Positions 1-5,775 of a stretch of 6,021 nt of DNA are shown here, in pieces. The stretch's first letter is position 1. Each line of letters starts with the position of its first letter. The stretch covers positions 1 through 6,021 of the forward strand of contig JASBTO010000073.1 of assembly GCA_030148365.1 (NCBI GenBank). The letters run 5' to 3'. This DNA comes from Kangiellaceae bacterium. Lineage in GTDB: Bacteria; Pseudomonadota; Gammaproteobacteria; Enterobacterales; Kangiellaceae. Below the pieces are notes generated by a model. It worked only from the letters and a program-made list of their open reading frames with translations. It did not search any database and was not told the DNA's origin. The position numbers and the translations under genes are program-made.

Positions 1-607
1 GCAATGTCTCCTCTCCAAGGTGTGCGCCCTTCTCGAAGTTGTACTCGCGTTTGAAAACTTTCGCAACAATGCTCACCATGGGTTCCAGATATCGGATGAA
101 CGTCAGGCTGAATGCACAGAGTATCGAGCAAAGCAGGTAGCCCAAAGCTCCGAAACTCTGTCCGGCAAGCAGTATGATTGCCAGGCTGAACCCACTGTGT
201 AGCATGGCTAGTTGTTCCTGAAAGCTGGCAAGAATTATTGCCCGGGACTGTCCGGTTTCGCGGTGAATTACCATTGCCCTGGCAACGCTGCCAAAAACTT
301 TACCCGGCGCATACTTGCCCAGAGTATTAATACCGACAAGGGCTGCGCTTTTACGAAAGCTGATTCTCAATACATCATGCAGCGCCAGATTTGTTTTCCA
401 CGCCAGGACGATAACGGCGGAGGTCAGGAACTGGCAGGCCACAGCGATGACAAGATATACAGGTTGCGTGTCACTCAAAGGAGCCAGCTGGTGCTGCAGG
501 GTATAGACCCAGGATGCGGCCAGAACTATTCCGCACAGCAGGAAAAGTCCAAGCCCGTACTTGAAGAGTGACGAAATATCCTTTTGATTTTTATGCAAAA
601 TGGGCAA
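1..607 (-). CDS. Partial polytopic membrane protein, flippase-like / LPG-synthase transmembrane family
   Basis: The minus strand is open from the start region to the window edge, giving about 202 residues with the C-terminus cut off. I see hydrophobic segments near residues 16-35, 50-70, 122-148 and 152-172. A GKYAPGKVFG segment lies near residues 97-106, resembling the KY-x-PG-x-VW/F motif of the flippase-like family (YbhN/AglD, and the membrane domain of MprF). Family members are usually about 300 residues with several helices and act in the inner membrane, often in lipid or surface-glycan export; the substrate cannot be told here. No in-frame ATG precedes the first helix. TTG at 607-605 is used because it puts a short charged tail before helix 1, with a weak GAG upstream. 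An in-frame GTG at 724-722, just after a TAG stop, would add 39 residues. Base composition appears lower in GC than in the operon to the right, and no functional link to it is visible. Strand and membrane character are firm; the family name is likely. Confidence 0.65.
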   Translation of the reverse strand, partial: MPILHKNQKDISSLFKYGLGLFLLCGIVLAASWVYTLQHQLAPLSDTQPVYLVIAVACQFLTSAVIVLAWKTNLALHDVLRISFRKSAALVGINTLGKYAPGKVFGSVARAMVIHRETGQSRAIILASFQEQLAMLHSGFSLAIILLAGQSFGALGYLLCSILCAFSLTFIRYLEPMVSIVAKVFKREYNFEKGAHLGEETL

Positions 608-850
608 GTCTACTCGAATTTGGGATATTGAAGATACAGTAACCTGCCATGCCGTGGTAATAAAAGCTTCAAAATCTGCTGAAAGCCGAACAGGAGTTGC
701 AAAAGTAGCGCTATATTCGCCCACAAACTACTATATACAGCTAGTCGGTAGCAATAGTTGGTCGCCCCACTGAATCACTGCAAGTGACTATATAGTTCCA
801 AACCGCAAATTCGGCGATAAGATACTTTAAGTACCAGGAATCAATCCATT
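608..850. other. AT-rich intergenic stretch with small palindromes
   Basis: This gap lies between the end of the four-gene operon and the membrane-protein gene, both on the minus strand. It is visibly more AT-rich than the flanks. It contains TAGCGCTA (706-713), an inverted repeat TCACT-N3-AGTGA (775-787), the perfect palindrome ACTATATAGT (787-796) and TACTT-T-AAGTA (823-833). None is a GC-rich hairpin followed by a T-run on the minus strand, so I do not call a terminator for the operon. The promoter of the left gene should lie here or inside its alternative 5' extension, but no strong -35/-10 pair stands out. Confidence 0.5.
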
Positions 851-1942
851 TCAACGACGGGGCATCAGTACCGTGTAATCCAGATCCAACACCAGACTCT
901 GCGCATATTGGCGACGGCCGTTCTTTTCTGTCATTACCGGCGTGTCCATATCCTCCCAGGCGCAATTCTTGAACCCGTAAGTCCGGAGCCTGAGGGCACC
1001 GAGATCCTGCCGATCCGGCCATTCCCACTTGTCGATAACTTCACTGCGGGCATACAGGGTATCGCCGGCAAATACGGGGTTGGCATGAGTGCCGCCATTG
1101 ATTGCCGCGAGCCACTGACCATTGGCGAGGCCGTTATGGGACAGGGCGCGGCACAGGGACATGACATGGCCGCCATACACCAGGCGCCGGCCATGAGCAG
1201 AGCTCGCCATCTGGTGTTGGTTGAAATGCACCCGGGCATTATTCTGGTAGAGCCGGGTGGCCATAACGTGCTCGGCGTCGTCAACGGTCACGCCATCAAC
1301 GTGATCGATGATTTCACCGGGCTGGTAATCTTCATAACTCCACGACTCGCCGCTCGCCGCCCGATCAAAGTCAGCAAAGCTTTGCCCGGCCGGCAGTGGC
1401 AATGAAGCTGGACTCACTTCCGGCGCGAGTTCGGCCGGACTATTCACGCCGCTGCGGGTGTCAGGGTCGCGTTTTGCCATCAGCAACCAGCGCTTCCAGG
1501 TCAGCAAGGTGCGGCCCTCGGCGCAAAGGGCGCGGGACGCCACGGTGACAATTCCGGCCTGGCCGTTGCCCGTTTCCCGCAAGCCGATAACCTTCGAGTG
1601 CACATTGAGGGTATCGCCCGCGTATACCGGGTGCTCGAACCGGACCTCTGCATAACCGAGATTGGCAATCGCATTGCGGGAAATGTCCGCCACGGTTCTG
1701 CCAAAGGCAATATGAAAGACCAGCAGGTTATCCAGCGGGACCTCGGCAAAGCCGAGAGACTGGGCAAAGGGCCGGCTGCAAAACAGGCTGAACCGGGAAC
1801 CGGTCAGCGCCAGGTAAAGTGCGGCATCAGCCTCGGTGACCGTCCGGGGTACCGCGTGAACAATGTCCTCACCCATCCGGAAGTCTTCGAAAAATCGTCC
1901 CAGGCTACTCTTGTTCATTGCTGTCCCCTGCTCCTGACTCAT
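851..1942 (-). CDS. mch: Double-hotdog MaoC-type hydratase, probable mesaconyl-CoA (2-methylfumaryl-CoA) hydratase
   Basis: This 363-residue protein is built of two hotdog halves. Each half has an AGDTL segment (residues 108-112 and 292-296). The N-terminal GRFFEDFRMGE and HAVPRTVTEAD segments (about 15-39) are, as I recall the family, typical of mesaconyl-CoA hydratases of the ethylmalonyl-CoA and 3-hydroxypropionate pathways. Those enzymes reversibly add water to mesaconyl-CoA to give beta-methylmalyl-CoA and are usually about 340-360 residues. The second half carries LYQNNARVHFNQ (231-242), aligning with the D-x-N-P-[LIV]-H-x-[DN] hydratase motif; His239 is kept and the Asp position is Asn234. 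RRLVYGGHV (252-260) follows. It is the last gene of the operon and its ATG overlaps the preceding stop as TAATG. A second ATG (codon 9, at 1918) has AGGGGA 5 nt upstream and could be the main start, whereas the first has only GGTGA 7 nt upstream. Itaconyl-CoA or another enoyl-diacid CoA hydratase is the main alternative. Cytoplasmic. Confidence 0.75.
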   Translation of the reverse strand: MSQEQGTAMNKSSLGRFFEDFRMGEDIVHAVPRTVTEADAALYLALTGSRFSLFCSRPFAQSLGFAEVPLDNLLVFHIAFGRTVADISRNAIANLGYAEVRFEHPVYAGDTLNVHSKVIGLRETGNGQAGIVTVASRALCAEGRTLLTWKRWLLMAKRDPDTRSGVNSPAELAPEVSPASLPLPAGQSFADFDRAASGESWSYEDYQPGEIIDHVDGVTVDDAEHVMATRLYQNNARVHFNQHQMASSAHGRRLVYGGHVMSLCRALSHNGLANGQWLAAINGGTHANPVFAGDTLYARSEVIDKWEWPDRQDLGALRLRTYGFKNCAWEDMDTPVMTEKNGRRQYAQSLVLDLDYTVLMPRR

Positions 1943-2841
1943 TATCGGGTCACCGGGCCCAATAACTCGCTCTGGCCGAGTTCATGCACCGTTTCGTAGA
2001 GAGAGATAATCCGTCTCGCCCACTCTTCCATGACCGGCTCTATCAGCCGGTCATCCACCACCGCCATGCTGCGGCCTTCCTGTTGGGCTTTCTCGATAGC
2101 AGTGATGATCTTTTGGGCGCGCCGGATATCAATCTGCTTGGGAGTAAAGGCGTCGTTGGTATAGTCGAGTTGGACCGGATGAATCACTGTCTTGCCGTCA
2201 AATCCGAGATCCCGCGCCTGGCGACAGGAGAATTCGCAGGCTTCGACATCCTTGAGATTGAAGTGAGGGCCGTCAATTACGCAGCGCTTGTGAGCGCGCC
2301 CCGCCAACAGCACCATCGCCAGGCTGGTGACCAGACCCGTGCGATCCGGGGTCGGGTTAAGCTTGAGTTCGTTGGCCAGATCCGTGGTGCCCATGACCAT
2401 GGCCGTCAGGCGATCGCTGGCGCCGGCAATTTCCTCGGCTTTGAGTACGCCCATCGGACTTTCAATATTGACCATGATGTCGAGGTTTTCACCTCCCGCG
2501 GCATCAATACGATGCAGGGTCTCGCGCATCTGAATGGCGCTTTCCATGCGGGGCACCATGATGGCATCGATATCCAGCGTGACCGCCATTTCCACATCGG
2601 CCTGCCCCCAGGGCGAGTCGAGCGGATTGATGCGAATCACTTTTTCAGAACAACCGAAGTCCGGATTGGCGAAAGCTTCCGCCAGCGCCTTGCGGGCTTC
2701 GTCCTTAAGCTTCGGCGGCACCGACTCCTGAAGATCGAAGATGATCGAGTCAGCCGGTAATTGCCGCGATTTTTCGATATGCCGCAGGGTATGAGCCGGG
2801 ACATAAAGCATGGTGCGGCGGGGTCGGAATACTTCAGTCAT
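1942..2841 (-). CDS. Short CitE-like HpcH/HpaI-family CoA ester lyase (citramalyl/malyl-CoA lyase-like) with altered acidic motifs
   Basis: This 299-residue protein is a single CitE-like TIM barrel of typical length for the family. It opens with PRRTMLYVPA (7-16). Further family features are Arg70 in VIRIN, Glu127 in NIESPMG and Asp154 in GTTDLANEL, the two usual Mg2+ ligands, and GFDGKTVIHP (213-222). Family members cleave or form 3-hydroxyacyl-CoA esters (malyl-, beta-methylmalyl- or citramalyl-CoA), and some act as malyl-CoA thioesterases. Two usually conserved acidic sites differ: the DLED motif reads DLQE (36-39), and the C-terminal M-I-D-x-P position reads LIEP (266-269), putting Glu where an Asp is usual. 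I chose ATG 2841, not the upstream ATG at 3033, because the family N-terminus starts there. That ATG overlaps the ligase stop as ATGA, and AGGAG lies 10 nt upstream. Its TAA overlaps the hydratase ATG. Fold and family are firm; substrate and reaction type are open. Confidence 0.82.
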   Translation of the reverse strand: MTEVFRPRRTMLYVPAHTLRHIEKSRQLPADSIIFDLQESVPPKLKDEARKALAEAFANPDFGCSEKVIRINPLDSPWGQADVEMAVTLDIDAIMVPRMESAIQMRETLHRIDAAGGENLDIMVNIESPMGVLKAEEIAGASDRLTAMVMGTTDLANELKLNPTPDRTGLVTSLAMVLLAGRAHKRCVIDGPHFNLKDVEACEFSCRQARDLGFDGKTVIHPVQLDYTNDAFTPKQIDIRRAQKIITAIEKAQQEGRSMAVVDDRLIEPVMEEWARRIISLYETVHELGQSELLGPVTR

Positions 2842-4490
2842 GTGCGGGCGTCTCCTGCAGTTTTCTCCAGAGTCTGCTGTAATGTCTTGCGCAATACCTT
2901 GCCATTTTTGGTGCGGGGAAAAGCTTCCATGAAGTGTACCTTTTTGGGCGCCTTGTAGGCGGCCAGTCGATCTCTGCCGAAGTCCAGCAAATTCTGCTCG
3001 TTGAGTTCCGTTCCGGCTTCGGGAATGACGCACAGACTCACCAGGGTCTTGTCCTGAGCGACCACCTCTCCCATTGCCACACAGTCAGCGACGCCCGGAT
3101 AACTCTTGAATACCCGCTCCACCTCGTGGGGCGAAACCCGGTAACCGAAGGTATTGATAATGTCATCCCGGCGCCCCAGAAACCAGATATAGCCCCGGGC
3201 ATCGCGGCGGGCAAAATCACCGGTCAGAAACCACCCATCCCGTTTTACCTTCGCCGTCTCTTCCGGAAGTTGCCAGTAACCGAGAAACAGGCCCGGATCA
3301 GTCTCCGCGATCGCTATCATGCCTTCCTCGTCGGTCCCGACTTCCTCGCCATCGGTGTCCAGCAACCGGACCTGGTGACCCGGCTGCGGGAACCCGGCGG
3401 CGCCCGGTACGACCTCGCGGTCAATGCGCTGGGAAATATAGTAAGAGATTTCCGACATGCCGATGGCTTCATAAATCGGCCGCCCGAAACGTTCCTGCCA
3501 CGCATGCTGCATTTCGTCGGAGAGGTGTTCGCCGGCACTCATGCAGTGTCGCAAGGATGGCAGGTCCCGGGCCCGGCAATCGGTTTTCTGAATGATTTGA
3601 CGGTAGAGGGTGGGCACGCCGATAAAAATGGTACAGGCATGTTTCTTGATCAATGCCGGCCAGGTATGGGCGTCGTTCTGGCCCTCGTAGACAATCACGG
3701 TCTGGCCATGCAGCAGCGGGTCCATCAATGCCGAGCCAAGTACATAGGTCCAGTTGAACTTGCCGGAATGCATGATGCGATCCTTGTCGAGCCGATCAAA
3801 CCAGTGCCGGCTGGCAGGCAGACGCCCAAGCAAGGCCCGGTGGGCGTGCAACACGCCCTTCGGGTAACCGGTCGTCCCGGAGGTGTAAACGAGATAGGCC
3901 GGCTCATCAGCACGACTGTCAATACACCCGGACACGGGCTCTGTTTGCGCCAGCAACTCCGTCAGGTCCCGAACCTCGGGTTCGCCCCCGGACGGTTCCG
4001 GCAAGCCGCCGGTGCCCGACAGCAAGACGGTTTCCAGGTCCGGGCAATCGCGCAGGGCCGGGCGTAATTCGTCCCACATGGATTTGTGTATGACCAGCAC
4101 CCGGGCACCCGAATCGCGGGCGAGCCAGGCGACCTCATCCGGCGCCAATAACGTGGAAGTCGGGACTGCGATGGCGCCCTGCTTCAGACAGCCGAAAAAA
4201 CTGATCGGATAGTCCGTGCTGTTTGGTAACCGGATCAGGACCCGATCCCCGGGCCGGATCGAGAGAGCCTTGAGAACACCGGCAAAGGCGGCGCTGTACC
4301 TGGCCAGTTCCTGATAATCCAGTGTCGTGGTTCCCGCCTCCTGATCCTCGACGATAAACGCCAGGCGATCGCCGTGGCCATCCTGCAGGTGCCTGTCAAC
4401 ACAGGCTTCGGCGATGTTGAAATGTTCCGGAATGGACCAGCGCCAGTCCCCGCCTTCCCGACTCAGTATCTCGTCCAGATTGATAGCCAT
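2838..4490 (-). CDS. AMP-forming acyl-CoA ligase (ANL superfamily, benzoate/medium-chain acyl-CoA ligase-like)
   Basis: This 550-residue enzyme has the full ANL adenylation layout. The P-loop YTSGTTGYPKG is at 202-212, and the aromatic-plus-acidic core YEAIGMSE is at 340-347. ATP-ribose binding TGDFA is at 423-427, the hinge region GRRDDIINTFGYRVSP at 439-454, and the C-terminal NGKVLRK with the expected catalytic lysine near 531. KFNWTYVLG (244-252) lies in the acyl-pocket region, as in benzoate- and medium-chain acyl-CoA ligases. The reaction is carboxylate + ATP + CoA to acyl-CoA + AMP + PPi, in the cytoplasm. Placement between CoA-ester lyases and upstream of a mesaconyl-CoA-type hydratase suggests a short dicarboxylic substrate such as mesaconate, which is inference only. 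The start is ATG 4490 because it forms TGATG with the preceding stop and fits family length; the in-frame ATG at 4538 would lie inside the upstream gene. The stop overlaps the next ATG by 4 nt. Class firm, substrate unknown. Confidence 0.88.
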   Translation of the reverse strand: MAINLDEILSREGGDWRWSIPEHFNIAEACVDRHLQDGHGDRLAFIVEDQEAGTTTLDYQELARYSAAFAGVLKALSIRPGDRVLIRLPNSTDYPISFFGCLKQGAIAVPTSTLLAPDEVAWLARDSGARVLVIHKSMWDELRPALRDCPDLETVLLSGTGGLPEPSGGEPEVRDLTELLAQTEPVSGCIDSRADEPAYLVYTSGTTGYPKGVLHAHRALLGRLPASRHWFDRLDKDRIMHSGKFNWTYVLGSALMDPLLHGQTVIVYEGQNDAHTWPALIKKHACTIFIGVPTLYRQIIQKTDCRARDLPSLRHCMSAGEHLSDEMQHAWQERFGRPIYEAIGMSEISYYISQRIDREVVPGAAGFPQPGHQVRLLDTDGEEVGTDEEGMIAIAETDPGLFLGYWQLPEETAKVKRDGWFLTGDFARRDARGYIWFLGRRDDIINTFGYRVSPHEVERVFKSYPGVADCVAMGEVVAQDKTLVSLCVIPEAGTELNEQNLLDFGRDRLAAYKAPKKVHFMEAFPRTKNGKVLRKTLQQTLEKTAGDART

Positions 4491-5611
4491 CAGATCATTC
4501 CGTAAGGCCAGTTTTCCCGGATGACATGCACCGGCCACATCTTGATGACACTCATGGCAAAGGCCTTGTCTTCCTTGCTCAGCGACTTCAGGGCGTAGGC
4601 CCGAAGCAGCGTCTGCAACGCCTTGCCGAACATTGGCGGATCGAGCATCTCGCCTTCAAACTTGATGGCGCCGCCGAGGAGCGCATCGGCTTCTATCGCC
4701 GCCTTGAGTATTTCGACATTGCGGGCGATCTGGTTCGGTGACGGCGTGAAGGCAACCTTGCAAAGATGGATGTGATAAGGGTGAATCACCTGCTTGCCGG
4801 TAAGCCCCATCTGGGTTTCCACCACCGCGTGATCATGGACGACATGGGACTCGTGGTCGCCATGCAGATCCAGCCAGCGCCTGACTTCATGAGGCTCGAT
4901 AAAGTGCTCCGGCATGGGGGTGTCGTTAATCAGCACTTCGACGCCGCCGATAACGCCCTTGCCGGCTATCCTGGCTTCCATCAACAGCATGCGCAGGTAG
5001 GTTTTCAGTTCATCAATCCAGCCTTCCGGCGTCAGGTGGATGGCCATGGCTTTGGAAAAATCATGAATACCGAAAACCACATGACGAACCGTTGAATACT
5101 GCATCAGTTCCGGGGCCAGTTTCAGGGAACGGGGATGCTCGATAATCGGCTGGATTTCTATTGCCGGATTGACGCTGACCAGCCACGCCGACAGATCCCG
5201 TATCTCGGCGGCGCCGTAAACTTCGCCGGCCTTGGCCAACACGATGGCGTCGATGTACTCGCCCATGTCGCGGATGAGTTCGAGGTCCTTTTCGTATTCG
5301 TCGGTACGGAATGGATTGATACGGATGGCAATCTGGAATTTGCGATCGGCAAACAGGGGCAATTCCTGGCGCAGCAAATCCCGGCTCATGGCTTTTTGCC
5401 GACACCCGTCTTCCAGATCAAACAGGAGCGTATGGGCCCGGGTGTTATGGGCGTACTTGCGCATCCGCGCCGAAGCCGCCTCCATGTCTTCGTAAACGCC
5501 GAGGGCCGGTGCGTACTTGACCGGGGGGTAATACAACTGGATGCCGGGCCAGAAGCCACCCAGTACCGCCTGTTCGTCGAGCTTTTCCAGAAACGAGTGT
5601 TCCTGCATCAT
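4490..5611 (-). CDS. Long CitE-like HpcH/HpaI aldolase/citrate lyase-family CoA ester lyase
   Basis: This 373-residue protein is longer than ordinary CitE proteins (about 270-300) because of N- and C-terminal additions and internal insertions. Core features are intact: FDLEDG (64-69), Arg97 in IRINP, Glu158 in IIEHPRSL and Asp184 in GIHDFSKAM as predicted metal ligands, GKQVIHPYH (272-280), and a C-terminal GEMLDPP (320-326) with the usual Asp at 324. A histidine-rich stretch (250-261, five His) precedes the GKQVIHP block. It should cleave or form a malyl-, beta-methylmalyl- or citramalyl-type CoA ester in the cytoplasm, but the substrate is not readable. It is first in the operon. ATG 5611 is followed at once by a second ATG; GGGGTG lies 8 nt upstream of the first. 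A promoter candidate ends about 33 nt upstream. Its TGA overlaps the ligase ATG by one base. It differs clearly from both other CitE-like proteins in the window, so it is not a recent tandem copy. Confidence 0.82.
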   Translation of the reverse strand: MMQEHSFLEKLDEQAVLGGFWPGIQLYYPPVKYAPALGVYEDMEAASARMRKYAHNTRAHTLLFDLEDGCRQKAMSRDLLRQELPLFADRKFQIAIRINPFRTDEYEKDLELIRDMGEYIDAIVLAKAGEVYGAAEIRDLSAWLVSVNPAIEIQPIIEHPRSLKLAPELMQYSTVRHVVFGIHDFSKAMAIHLTPEGWIDELKTYLRMLLMEARIAGKGVIGGVEVLINDTPMPEHFIEPHEVRRWLDLHGDHESHVVHDHAVVETQMGLTGKQVIHPYHIHLCKVAFTPSPNQIARNVEILKAAIEADALLGGAIKFEGEMLDPPMFGKALQTLLRAYALKSLSKEDKAFAMSVIKMWPVHVIRENWPYGMI

Positions 5612-5643
5612 GAAACTTGCACCCCGCGAAAGTACGTGGCATA

Positions 5644-5672
5644 ACTACAGCACATTAAAACGACTATTTCAA
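5644..5672 (-). promoter_or_regulatory. Candidate sigma-70 promoter of the minus-strand operon
   Basis: Reading the minus strand, TTGAAA (5672-5667, 5 of 6 to TTGACA) is followed by a 17-nt spacer and TGTAGT (5649-5644, 4 of 6 to TATAAT). Transcription would start near 5637, leaving a leader of about 25 nt that includes GGGGTG before ATG 5611. The -35 lies inside the TTCAAA-N6-TTTGAA palindrome. Read by eye, not scored. Confidence 0.5.
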
Positions 5673-5685
5673 ATGGTTGTTTGAA
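5668..5685. promoter_or_regulatory. Candidate operator, inverted repeat TTCAAA-N6-TTTGAA
   Basis: This is a perfect 6-bp inverted repeat with 6-nt spacer, 18 nt in all. It overlaps the -35 of the minus-strand promoter candidate. The size and placement suit a dimeric helix-turn-helix regulator; the regulator family cannot be named from this. Confidence 0.4.
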
Positions 5686-5690
5686 TATAT

Positions 5691-5707
5691 TCCGGCTTGC
5701 ATCCGGC
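5691..5707 (+). repeat. Direct repeat TCCGGC with 11-nt period
   Basis: Identical hexamers at 5691-5696 and 5702-5707 are spaced 11 nt start to start, about one helical turn, so they would face the same side of the DNA. They sit between the two inverted repeats. They could be half-sites of an activator or chance. Confidence 0.3.
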
Positions 5708-5714
5708 GCCACGC

Positions 5715-5736
5715 TCTCGGTAATGTCCTACCGGGA
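5715..5736. promoter_or_regulatory. Candidate operator, imperfect inverted repeat with CGGTA-N6-TACCG core
   Basis: The arms are 8 bp (5715-5722 and 5729-5736) with one mismatch, around a 6-nt spacer; the inner 5 bp are perfect. It lies about 40 nt upstream of GTG 5776, where the plus-strand -10 would be expected. The same arm spacing as in the other repeat is suggestive, but the arm sequences differ. Confidence 0.35.
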
Positions 5737-5762
5737 CCAATAACGCTAACTATCAGATTTTC

Positions 5763-5768
5763 AAGGAG
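5763..5768 (+). promoter_or_regulatory. Ribosome binding site AAGGAG that fixes a GTG start
   Basis: AAGGAG ends 7 nt before GTG 5776. It decides the start of the plus-strand lyase gene, which has no suitable ATG near its N-terminus. It is the strongest Shine-Dalgarno sequence in the window. Confidence 0.75.
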
Positions 5769-5775
5769 AACCAAG

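Larger units (their letters stand above)
5612..5775. promoter_or_regulatory. Divergent control region between the lyase operon and the plus-strand lyase gene
   Basis: These 164 nt separate two head-to-head transcription units that both begin with CitE-like genes, so shared control is likely. The part nearest the minus operon is AT-rich and holds a good minus-strand promoter candidate. Two inverted repeats with identical 6-nt spacers (5668-5685 and 5715-5736) and a TCCGGC direct repeat with 11-nt period (5691-5707) are candidate operator sites. No regulator gene is visible in the window. For the plus gene a weak TTGCAT (5697-5702) and TAATGT (5721-5726), 18 nt apart, are the best I can offer. 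The second inverted repeat would cover that -10. Confidence 0.6.

Noticed and set aside
212..571. Plus-strand open frame at the left edge
   Set aside because: The minus strand over the same bases encodes a coherent multi-helix membrane protein with a family-like motif, while the plus frame gives no recognisable protein.
591..650. Minus-strand ATG at 650-648 as start of the membrane-protein gene
   Set aside because: It is in a different frame and meets a TAA after 19 codons, so it cannot start the membrane protein.
781..850. Rho-independent terminator after the operon
   Set aside because: The small palindromes are AT-rich or have short stems and are not followed by a T-run on the minus strand.
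741..1028. Minus-strand frame overlapping the hydratase 3' end and running into the intergenic gap
   Set aside because: Most of it is another frame of the hydratase gene; the part beyond 851 is short and has no ribosome binding site or domain.
1984..2760. Plus-strand open frame (258 codons) opposite the short CitE-like gene
   Set aside because: Its composition and lack of domain features mark it as the shadow of the real minus-strand lyase gene.
2934..4067. Long plus-strand open frame (377 codons) opposite the acyl-CoA ligase
   Set aside because: It is antisense to a gene with complete ANL motifs, its translation shows no recognisable domain, and there is no convincing ribosome binding site. 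Long antisense frames are common opposite GC-rich genes.
4491..4538. Upstream ATG at 4538 as ligase start
   Set aside because: It would place 16 extra residues inside the preceding lyase gene; the TGATG overlap at 4490 and the family N-terminus favour the shorter form.
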